A DNA stretch of 38,535 bases from an uncultured Porphyromonadaceae bacterium (GTDB taxonomy: Bacteria; Bacteroidota; Bacteroidia; Bacteroidales; Muribaculaceae). The notes beneath the pieces were generated by a model that saw nothing but the letters and a program-made list of their open reading frames with translations, was not told the origin of the DNA and did no database searches. Location: the NCBI GenBank assembly GCA_947073495.1, contig CAMTMX010000026.1, positions 1 to 38,535 of the forward strand, read 5' to 3'. Below are positions 24,495 through 32,438 of this stretch, in pieces. The translations under genes were made by a program, and so were the position numbers. The number at the start of each line of letters is the position of its first letter. The first letter of the stretch is position 1.

Positions 24495-27400
24495 TTAAAA
24501 TGTCACATTCACACCAAAATTGAATGTACGACGGGCGAGACCGCCGGTTTCAGGATCACCGTATTCCCAGCCTGAGATTGTGCATACGTTGTTGCAGCTT
24601 ACTGTAAAACGCACCTTTTCAAGCATTGCCTTGCGTGTCCATGCTTGTGGAAGGGTATATCCGATCGAGATATTGTCAAGACGGACAAAATTTCGGTTAT
24701 AGAGCTTGCTGACACCACCGGCAAGACCTGTATTGGGGCCTACAGCCATGATACGGCAATAATCATTAGTAGCATTCTCCGGTGTCCAGTATTCTTTAGC
24801 AGGAAGGTTGCAGGCATTGATCACCTGAGATCCCCCATTGTCCTGATTAAGCCAGTATGATGCAAGGCTCTTGTGCCCCATGTATGAATAAAGGGAGAAA
24901 GAGATTGTAAGATCCTTCCAAAGAACAAAATCATTCTTAAGGTTCCAATAGATCGGAGGATTTGTGGTGCCAAGATATGTCTTGTCTTTGTCATTATAAA
25001 CCGGGATACGTGTTGTAGTGCCGTCGGCATTAGTCACGATACGGTCGTCTTCTGTATAATTGTTTTTAACTTTGGGGTCGCCGGGACGCTGTCCGACCAA
25101 AGCTGCCTGCGCAATGTCTTCAGGAGTGTTCTGCCATACCCCGTCGCTTTCATAATACCATATCTCACCGATCGGATGACCGATATACCATCCGTTTGAA
25201 GTGTCATCATTCTCTTTCCCGTTCTCATCATAGTCATAATAAATATGATTGATCCGGTTTCTGTTGTATGAGAATCCGGCAGAAGTGGTCCAGGTAAAAT
25301 TCTGTTTCTCTATATTTACGGAAGACAATGAAATCTCTATACCACTGTTCTGAACTTCGCCGAGATTGGCATATATACTGCTGAAGCCTGTGAACGACGG
25401 GAGTCGCTGGTTCATGATCATATCTCTGGTCTTCTTGAAATACCAGTCGATCGCACCTGTCAGTCGGTGGTCGATCACTCCGAAATCAAGACCGATGTTA
25501 TATGCCTCGGTCTTTTCCCACCGCAGGTTGGGAGCTGCAAGACGGTTCATGTAAAGACTTTTCACAATTGTGGATGTCCCGTCGTTGAAATATACCATTG
25601 ATCCACCCATTGAAAGGTTTGCCATGGTAAGATAGGGGTCTGTAGAACCGTTTGCACCGAAGTCTCGGTTACCGTTGGTACCCCATGAGAGACGCAACTT
25701 CGCATTGTTAAGCCAGTCGCGGGTAGATTCCATGAACTTCTCGTCAGAGAAATTCCAACCGAGACCTACAGCACCGAAATTACCCCATACGTTATTACGG
25801 CCGAATCCAGAGAAACCGTCACGACGGAATGAAGCGGTGATCATATAGCGGTTATCGTAGCTATAGAATGCGCGACCGAGATAAGATGCGCCGCTATAGT
25901 GGGAATCATAGGTATAGAATCCACTCTGCTCCTTGTTTGCTCCGTCAGTCCAATGGAATCCGAGCGCATCTGTGGGAGAAATGTTGCGTGCCTCAATTCT
26001 GTCTTTATATGTTTTATGATCCTCGGCTTCCTGTACGAGAGTCACCTGCACATGATGCACGTCTCCATATTCCTTATCCCAGGTAAGAGTGTTGTTGAGG
26101 TTCCATTCAAAAGCCTTATAATGTTCGCGGTTCACGCCTCTTGAATTGGCAGCCGCATTCGGCAGGGCTGAGTCCATGAAGTAATAATCATGAAACCACT
26201 GATACCTCGGAGAGATATTGAATGAATAAGTAAAACCATAAGGAAGATTCACCTTGGCAGTGAAAATTGTGTTAAGGTTAGTGTAACCCTTGTCAAGATC
26301 ATAGAACTGACGGTCGAAGAAGTAGTTGTAACCGCCATTGGTTTGTTTCCCGGTCATAGGATACTGCTGGTATCCGCCGTCTTCAGTATACATTGAAGCA
26401 TAAGGGGAATTGCGGAGCATGTTGTTGTCCCAATAGTTGCTGCCGAGTGAAACCTGGATATCACCGTCGGTACGCTCCTGGAAGTTGACATTCGCACCAA
26501 GTTCCAACCAGCTTGTGACCTTTGCGTTCAATTTCATGTTTGCACGAAACGCCTTGTAGTCGTTACCTCTCACTGCACCCTCATTACGCAGGTAACCTGC
26601 GGAAAGGTAATAATTGAGATGATCAGTAGCGCCTGAAAGACTTACATTGTAATCCTGATTGAGACCGGTACGGAATGTAGCGTCATTCCAATCATAGATT
26701 CTTCCTGCAAGAAAATTCTCAAATACAAGATCCGCATTGTTCATTTCAAGTCGACGGGCATATAGAGATAGCGCAGATTCACCTGAAGCCGCACCGAAAC
26801 CGCTCACACCGGTATTGGATTGCCATTCTTCAACGGCTGATCCCGTAAGTCTTGACGGATTGTTGAAATATCCCTGAGGATAGGCAAGATTGCCATTGCT
26901 GTCTTTCACATTGTAGTATCCGTAAAGACCATTGTCACCCATACCATATGTATAGTTCATCATATAATAGTCTTCACGGTAGCGCATATATTCGTCTGCA
27001 TTCATATAGTCTCTATAAGCGCTTTTATTTGTCACTCCGAAGTTCGCGCTCAAATTGACAGTCGGTTTACCGGTCTTACCTTTTTTGGTAGTGATGATTA
27101 TGACTCCGGATGCTGCGCGCGCACCATAGATAGCTGTGGAAGAGGCATCTTTAAGAATATCAATCTGACCGATGTCATCCGGATTGATTTCAGAAAGTTC
27201 TCCATAAAAAGGCATGCCGTCAAGCACAATCATCGGGCTTACGTTTGTGCCGAGCGAGTTCTCACCTCTAAGTTTGATAGATGCGCCGCTCCCCTTTGCC
27301 GAAGCGTCATATCCGATCTGAAGTCCGGGAGTGCCACGCAACAGGTCCTGTACTGTACCGGGATTCTGATCGGCAATCTTGTCCGGATTAATCTGAGTGA

Positions 27401-27764
27401 CAGATCCGGTAAGATCTTTCTTTCTCATTGTGCCGTAGCCGATCACGACTACATCTTCGAGCACCTGGCTGTTTTCAGACAACGTAATGGTGATGTCATT
27501 CTGTCCGGTAACCGCCACTTCCTGAGAATTGTATCCTACGTAAGTGACTTCAAGGGTATTTCCCTTGGCAACATTGATAACGAAATTGCCGTCGATGTCT
27601 GTGACAACACCGTTTGTCGGCTTCTCTTTAGTTCTCACGGTAGCTCCGATTAACGGTTCTCCGGTGGAATCAAGCACTCTTCCCCTGAAGGAATAGTCTT
27701 GCGCATAAATGCTCATTGCTCCTGCAAAGAAGAAAGTGAGCCAAATTAAAAATCGTTGTTTCAT
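24495..27764 (-). CDS. SusC/RagA-like TonB-dependent receptor
   Basis: 1089 residues. Signal peptide (about 1-21, ending YAQ), a carboxypeptidase-regulatory-like domain (about 24-105; GRVLDSTGEPLIGATV, TDIDGNFVI, VGYNSQEV), the linker LEDVVVIGYGTMRKKDLTGSV, a plug domain (KIADQNPGTVQDLLRGTPGLQ, IVLDGMPF, DILKDASSTAIYGARAASGVIIITTKKG) and a 22-strand-type barrel ending in RRTFNFGVNVTF. It lacks an N-terminal STN signalling domain, consistent with control by the adjacent hybrid two-component system rather than an ECF sigma factor. It imports oligosaccharides with TonB energy. Confidence 0.96.
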   Translation of the reverse strand: MKQRFLIWLTFFFAGAMSIYAQDYSFRGRVLDSTGEPLIGATVRTKEKPTNGVVTDIDGNFVINVAKGNTLEVTYVGYNSQEVAVTGQNDITITLSENSQVLEDVVVIGYGTMRKKDLTGSVTQINPDKIADQNPGTVQDLLRGTPGLQIGYDASAKGSGASIKLRGENSLGTNVSPMIVLDGMPFYGELSEINPDDIGQIDILKDASSTAIYGARAASGVIIITTKKGKTGKPTVNLSANFGVTNKSAYRDYMNADEYMRYREDYYMMNYTYGMGDNGLYGYYNVKDSNGNLAYPQGYFNNPSRLTGSAVEEWQSNTGVSGFGAASGESALSLYARRLEMNNADLVFENFLAGRIYDWNDATFRTGLNQDYNVSLSGATDHLNYYLSAGYLRNEGAVRGNDYKAFRANMKLNAKVTSWLELGANVNFQERTDGDIQVSLGSNYWDNNMLRNSPYASMYTEDGGYQQYPMTGKQTNGGYNYFFDRQFYDLDKGYTNLNTIFTAKVNLPYGFTYSFNISPRYQWFHDYYFMDSALPNAAANSRGVNREHYKAFEWNLNNTLTWDKEYGDVHHVQVTLVQEAEDHKTYKDRIEARNISPTDALGFHWTDGANKEQSGFYTYDSHYSGASYLGRAFYSYDNRYMITASFRRDGFSGFGRNNVWGNFGAVGLGWNFSDEKFMESTRDWLNNAKLRLSWGTNGNRDFGANGSTDPYLTMANLSMGGSMVYFNDGTSTIVKSLYMNRLAAPNLRWEKTEAYNIGLDFGVIDHRLTGAIDWYFKKTRDMIMNQRLPSFTGFSSIYANLGEVQNSGIEISLSSVNIEKQNFTWTTSAGFSYNRNRINHIYYDYDENGKENDDTSNGWYIGHPIGEIWYYESDGVWQNTPEDIAQAALVGQRPGDPKVKNNYTEDDRIVTNADGTTTRIPVYNDKDKTYLGTTNPPIYWNLKNDFVLWKDLTISFSLYSYMGHKSLASYWLNQDNGGSQVINACNLPAKEYWTPENATNDYCRIMAVGPNTGLAGGVSKLYNRNFVRLDNISIGYTLPQAWTRKAMLEKVRFTVSCNNVCTISGWEYGDPETGGLARRTFNFGVNVTF

Positions 27765-27877
27765 TTATATTAAGGTTAATTAAAAAATAAATGTCTGAGC
27801 GAATAAACAATCTTTTTTACCTTAAGTCTTATAAACCTGCAAGCAGTACCTAATAACAAACTTTAACTGTAGTTGTG

Positions 27878-27923
27878 ATTAATACCTGTATTTTTTGAAT
27901 TTTGCCGCAAAATTAATACCTGT
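27878..27923 (-). promoter_or_regulatory. SusC promoter region with a 12-bp direct repeat
   Basis: ATTAATACCTGT occurs at 27878-27889 and again at 27912-27923, 34 nt apart. A minus-strand -7 box TAATTTTG (27915-27908) overlaps the second copy, and there is no good -33 box, as often seen when an HTCS drives transcription. A near-perfect palindrome (AATTTTG-ccg-CAAAATT, 27898-27914) lies between the repeats. The leader to ATG 27764 would be about 140 nt. Regulator binding is inferred. Confidence 0.45.
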
Positions 27924-28178
27924 TCACATTTGGCATCGGGATTTTTCTGTCAAGTTGATGTAATAATATTTCATTATAGACTAACATTCAATTCAAGACA
28001 TTGCCTCATTCCTACTAATTATTAAAAACCAAACAATTAGCAAGCTCTTCAGCTCAAATAACTCAATTCAGCAGACCCTTACTCTCCTTTCATTCATCAA
28101 TTGACGAATCTGTCAAATCTTCATTATGACAAAAAAATACCCACACTTGAAATATATGTTTCCCCGAATAACGAATTA

Positions 28179-28193
28179 TTGGCTAATTTTGCA
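28179..28193 (+). promoter_or_regulatory. -7 region of the full-length hybrid regulator
   Basis: TTGGCTAATTTTGCA contains TAATTTTG (28184-28191), about 40 nt before ATG 28234. The same block occurs before the truncated paralog at 32378-32392 with one base changed, so the promoter was duplicated together with the gene. Confidence 0.55.
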
Positions 28194-28233
28194 TTTTGAG
28201 CCGCCACGATGGCGCCGATTGAAGTTTATAACC

Positions 28234-31200
28234 ATGAGAACGATTTTGATCTTTCTTTTCACATCATTATGTTGCCTGTCGCTTTCCGCTTCAGGCGCAA
28301 CTCGATTTTTCAAATCCCATCTCGACCATAATGACGGGCTTGGAAGCAATTATATCAGAAGTATCGGTCAAGACGGCCATGGACATGTATGGGTCGTGAC
28401 AGGATCCGGACTAAGCAGGATTGAAGGTACAGGGTTCATGTCTTTCAATACTGAAAATTCTGGATTGGGAAGCAATGAACTTAATTGTATGGTAGCAGAT
28501 CCCACCGATTCCGACAAAGTATGGATCGGATCGCGCCATAACGGACTTTTTATATATGATTACAACACCGGTGAGATCTCGACATTTAAAGGAGAACTAT
28601 ATACACCGGACATCCCCTCGCTGTCGGTATCTTCCGACAACAAAATTTGGATCACACATTACCACCTACCCCCGGAAAAACTTGATCCAGTCACCGGCAA
28701 GACAGAACGGCTTTTCAAGACCCGTCCTGAAAATTTTCCGCTGCCAATATGGTGCCTGAAGGAAGATAATTCCGGCGATTTTTTATACATCGGACACGAA
28801 AACGGAGGATTCACGACAGTTGACCTTAAAACTCTGGATTTTGTAAATTACAGACACATTCCCGGTGATGACAGTTCTTTGTGTGGCAACACAATATATT
28901 CCATATTCGTAGACCCGTACAATCTTGTATGGATAGGCACTGAAAACGGGGTTTCTGTTTTCGATCCAAACACCCGCGAATTTTTCTCATATATTCATGA
29001 TTCTTCTCCACGGTCGATATTGCCGGGGGCGGTAAGGAGTATCCATATGATGAAAAATGGAGAGATCTGGTTAGCAACAGCCCAGGGTGGAATTAGCATT
29101 GTGTCTGACAACAGGCATATCGGTGGGAAAATTCTGTTCACAAACCTGACACCTTCACTCATTGGGAATCTTAATGAAAAACTATATTCCTCTTCACCTT
29201 ATGTCATTCATGAAGACTCATATGGCAACATCTGGATCGGCTACCAGAGCGACGGCATTGATGTTGTAGGATATTCGTCTCCAATTATCAGGCAGGTCTC
29301 TGCATTCGCACAATCTGACAGCAACCCACCCCACCCTGCCATATGGAGCATGACAAAAGATAAGAACGGAGATATCTGGATTGCCGGTGAACGGGAAATT
29401 GCAATATTAAAATCCGTAGGTACCGAAAGATATTCTCTTCCGGGACTCTCGCAGGATCACAACATTCCGGTCAGGACATTGTATGCAGACAAAAACGGCA
29501 ATCTCTGGATAGGCACTTACAATTCCGGCGCTTATTTGCTTGACAAAACCTCCCGGACGATAAAAAAGATAAGCCGTATCGACCGCGAGGTAAGATGTTT
29601 CACAGAAGACACCAATGGAGAAATTCTTGCCGGCACTCACAACGGGATATATAGAATCAACGGCAACCTTGAAGCTTATCCCGAAGAAAATATGAACAAA
29701 TTGCTGCCCGACAAATATGTGACATGCATATTTAAAGATGGATATGGAAATCTATTGACAGGCACCTTCGGGGAAGGATTGGCAATCCTGGACAGGAATC
29801 TTGGCAACCCTACTTTCATCAATATAGCTAACGGACTTCCATCAAACGCGGTAAACGCCATATATGAAGATTCGAAAGGGAATATATGGATAGCCACAAG
29901 AGGTGGTATAGTAAGCACTTCATCCGATAATTATGCCGAAATCAAAAAGTATAAGATACAAAACGGGGCTGGCTCTGTCAATATTAAGTCGATAGAAGAA
30001 GACGATTCCGGCAGAATCTGGATGAGTTCTGAAAACGGCATCTCTTGCTATAATCCCAAGACTGATTCAATCAGCACCTACACCCGCTGCCACAGATCCA
30101 CACTCAACTCTTTCCTTGAGGGCAGTTCATGCGTAAGCAACGACGGAACCATATTTTTCGGTTCGCTTAACGGGATGGCATTTTTCAACCCATCGCATCT
30201 GACAGGCTATGAATATAAGAAAGGGGACATAGTCATCAACTCACTTTTGGCAAATAACAACAACCGGAAAGACAGCAATTTGGAAATTGTCATCCCGGTC
30301 AATTCCGACAAAATCACTCTCCCACACAATCTCAACACATTCACAATACGGTTTCATCACACAGACTTTTCGAAGGCTCTGAACACTGAAATCAGATATA
30401 ATATGAAGGGGGTGAACGATGTGTGGTCGTCTGTGGGGGAAGACAATGAAGCAATATACAGGAATCTTGAGCCAGGCTCTTATGAATTTCAAGTCAGCAC
30501 ACGCACATTTGGAGGCGAATGGTCGCAACCGGAGACCCTTCTGAAAGTTAAAATCGATCCTCCGGGATACCTGAAATGGTGGGCTAAACTGTTGTATCTT
30601 GCAGTACTGACTGCCATTATTTTCTCTGTAATATATTTCTATAAATATAAACTCAATCTGGAGAAAAATCTGGCAATCGAAAAGGAGAACAGTAAAAACA
30701 ATCTCCTCCTGAATGAGGAGCGTCTCGTGTTCTATACCAACGTGACCCATGAACTCCGCACTCCCCTTTCCCTGATAATAGGCCCCATCGAAGACCTGAT
30801 AAACGATCCTGAACTGCGCGACAAACACAGATCAAAACTGCAGGTGATAAGGGGAAGTTCAATGCGCCTCCTCAATCTCATAAACGGCATCCTTGAATTT
30901 CGCAAGACTGAAACGAGACATAGGCAGCTTGAAGTGGTTTCAGGGAATTTTGCCAATTTCGTAAGGGAGATCGCTTTGAGATTCAAAGAACTCAACAGCA
31001 ATAAAAACGTCAGCATCACGATAGATGTGTCGGAACTTGAAGATACCGATATGTATTATGATCCCGACATGATAACCTCTATTCTCAATAATCTGATCGG
31101 CAATGCATTAAAATATACGCGTAAAGGTTCTATCACGGTTTCACTACGTCCTGATGTGATCGACGGCGTAGCATATGTAATCCTTTCGGTGAGCGACACC

Positions 31201-32325
31201 GGTGAAGGGATCGCACCCGAAGAGCTTCCGCATATCTTCAAGCGATATTATCAGGCAAGCCACAACAAGAAAGTAGCCGGCACAGATATAGGGCTTGCCC
31301 TTACAAAAAGCCTTGTGGAACTGCATGAAGCCACAATAAGTGTGGAATCCGAAAAGGGGAAAGGGAGTGTATTCTCCGTCAGATTCTTACGCGACAACAA
31401 GTATCCCGCCGCTTTGCACAAGCAGCCTGTCGAACTGATCGAACCTGACCAGGAAGAGGCTGCTAATGATTCGCCCAAAGAGCCGGAACGCCTTAACGTA
31501 CTCGTAGTGGAAGATGATGAGGATGTAAGAGACTATATTGTCAGTTCTTTCTCCGGGGAATATGATGTGGAATGCGCGGTAAATGGGAAAGAAGGTCTTG
31601 ACAAAGTGCGCGAGACCCTGCCGGACATTGTGGTAAGCGATATAATGATGCCCGAGATGGATGGAATCGAGTTGTGTAATGAAATCAAATCGGATATGGC
31701 GACAAGCCACATCCCGGTTATATTGCTTACGGCAAAAGATTCAATGCTCGACAAGGAAGAGGGATACAACTCGGGAGCAGACTCCTATATGACAAAACCT
31801 TTCAGCGCGCGTCTGCTTATGTCGAGAATAAATAATATTCTCGACACAAGACACCGGCTCTCGATGAAGTTTATATCCCAACCGTCTAATCTTCAACAAA
31901 TTACCCCCTCAATTTCTCAAAATATCAATGATAATCAGCAAATTGAAGACAACGTAGCGACACTCTCACCTGTCGACAAAGAGTTTATCAACAAGCTCCG
32001 CAAACTTGTCGAGGACAACATTGAGATAGAGGATATGGACATGCCTTTCCTTACTGACAAGATGTGTATGAGCCATTCCACTCTTTATCGGAAAGTGAAA
32101 AGCGTGACAGGACTGACTCCAAATGAATTTATCCGTAAAATCAAGCTCACAAGAGCTGTGGAGCTGTTAGACAGTGGTGAAGTGGCAATGTATGATATCC
32201 CTTTCCGCACCGGATTCAACAGCATGGCATATTTCAGGAGGGTTTTCAAAAAGGAATTTGGAGTGTCTCCGTCAGAGTATATTCAGCAGAAACAAGAAGG
32301 GAATAACCATAATAATTATAATTAA
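28234..32325 (+). CDS. Hybrid two-component system (HTCS) regulator, full length
   Basis: 1363 residues from ATG 28234 (MRTILIFLFTSLCCLSLSASG, a signal peptide); an ORF extension to 28126 lies in the promoter. Order: periplasmic Reg_prop beta-propeller repeats (about 25-690, with repeated GNIWIG/GRIWM motifs), Y_Y_Y domain (about 700-780), one membrane span (about 783-806), HisKA with His839 in THELRTPLSLII, HATPase (ILNNLIGNALKY, SDTGEGIAPEELPHIF), receiver with phosphoacceptor Asp1136 (SDIMMPEMDG) and a C-terminal AraC-type helix-turn-helix (FIRKIKLTRAVELL, GFNSMAYFRRVFKKEFGVSPSEY). It would bind an oligosaccharide in the periplasm and activate the PUL. Followed by a tandem, truncated copy. 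Confidence 0.96.
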   Translation: MRTILIFLFTSLCCLSLSASGATRFFKSHLDHNDGLGSNYIRSIGQDGHGHVWVVTGSGLSRIEGTGFMSFNTENSGLGSNELNCMVADPTDSDKVWIGSRHNGLFIYDYNTGEISTFKGELYTPDIPSLSVSSDNKIWITHYHLPPEKLDPVTGKTERLFKTRPENFPLPIWCLKEDNSGDFLYIGHENGGFTTVDLKTLDFVNYRHIPGDDSSLCGNTIYSIFVDPYNLVWIGTENGVSVFDPNTREFFSYIHDSSPRSILPGAVRSIHMMKNGEIWLATAQGGISIVSDNRHIGGKILFTNLTPSLIGNLNEKLYSSSPYVIHEDSYGNIWIGYQSDGIDVVGYSSPIIRQVSAFAQSDSNPPHPAIWSMTKDKNGDIWIAGEREIAILKSVGTERYSLPGLSQDHNIPVRTLYADKNGNLWIGTYNSGAYLLDKTSRTIKKISRIDREVRCFTEDTNGEILAGTHNGIYRINGNLEAYPEENMNKLLPDKYVTCIFKDGYGNLLTGTFGEGLAILDRNLGNPTFINIANGLPSNAVNAIYEDSKGNIWIATRGGIVSTSSDNYAEIKKYKIQNGAGSVNIKSIEEDDSGRIWMSSENGISCYNPKTDSISTYTRCHRSTLNSFLEGSSCVSNDGTIFFGSLNGMAFFNPSHLTGYEYKKGDIVINSLLANNNNRKDSNLEIVIPVNSDKITLPHNLNTFTIRFHHTDFSKALNTEIRYNMKGVNDVWSSVGEDNEAIYRNLEPGSYEFQVSTRTFGGEWSQPETLLKVKIDPPGYLKWWAKLLYLAVLTAIIFSVIYFYKYKLNLEKNLAIEKENSKNNLLLNEERLVFYTNVTHELRTPLSLIIGPIEDLINDPELRDKHRSKLQVIRGSSMRLLNLINGILEFRKTETRHRQLEVVSGNFANFVREIALRFKELNSNKNVSITIDVSELEDTDMYYDPDMITSILNNLIGNALKYTRKGSITVSLRPDVIDGVAYVILSVSDTGEGIAPEELPHIFKRYYQASHNKKVAGTDIGLALTKSLVELHEATISVESEKGKGSVFSVRFLRDNKYPAALHKQPVELIEPDQEEAANDSPKEPERLNVLVVEDDEDVRDYIVSSFSGEYDVECAVNGKEGLDKVRETLPDIVVSDIMMPEMDGIELCNEIKSDMATSHIPVILLTAKDSMLDKEEGYNSGADSYMTKPFSARLLMSRINNILDTRHRLSMKFISQPSNLQQITPSISQNINDNQQIEDNVATLSPVDKEFINKLRKLVEDNIEIEDMDMPFLTDKMCMSHSTLYRKVKSVTGLTPNEFIRKIKLTRAVELLDSGEVAMYDIPFRTGFNSMAYFRRVFKKEFGVSPSEYIQQKQEGNNHNNYN

Positions 32326-32377
32326 CTCTTTTAACTATATTTACGCTAAAGCATATAATTATGCAGTTAAAGAATTT

Positions 32378-32419
32378 TTGGCTAAATTTGCAATCTAATT
32401 TACAATCTAATTTACAATC
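32378..32419 (+). promoter_or_regulatory. Promoter and 12-bp tandem repeats before the truncated HTCS
   Basis: TTGGCTAAATTTGCA (32378-32392) holds the -7 box TAAATTTG (32383-32390), matching the promoter of the full-length paralog. It runs into 2.4 tandem copies of CAATCTAATTTA (32391-32419), which would lie in the 5' leader of the truncated gene (ATG 32439). Confidence 0.5.
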
Positions 32420-32438
32420 ATCTTAACGCTCAATCTCC

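Larger units (their letters stand above)
27765..28233. other. Divergent intergenic region between susC and the hybrid regulator
   Basis: 469 nt, A/T-rich, no gene seen. It holds the susC leader, the susC promoter with its direct repeat (27878-27923) and, at 28184-28191, a TAATTTTG -7 box for the hybrid regulator. Nothing recognisable lies in 27930-28170. Confidence 0.6.

Noticed and set aside
30241..30828. 195-codon minus-strand ORF inside the hybrid regulator
   Set aside because: It is fully covered by the conserved Y_Y_Y, membrane and HisKA regions of the plus-strand gene and has no protein-like features.
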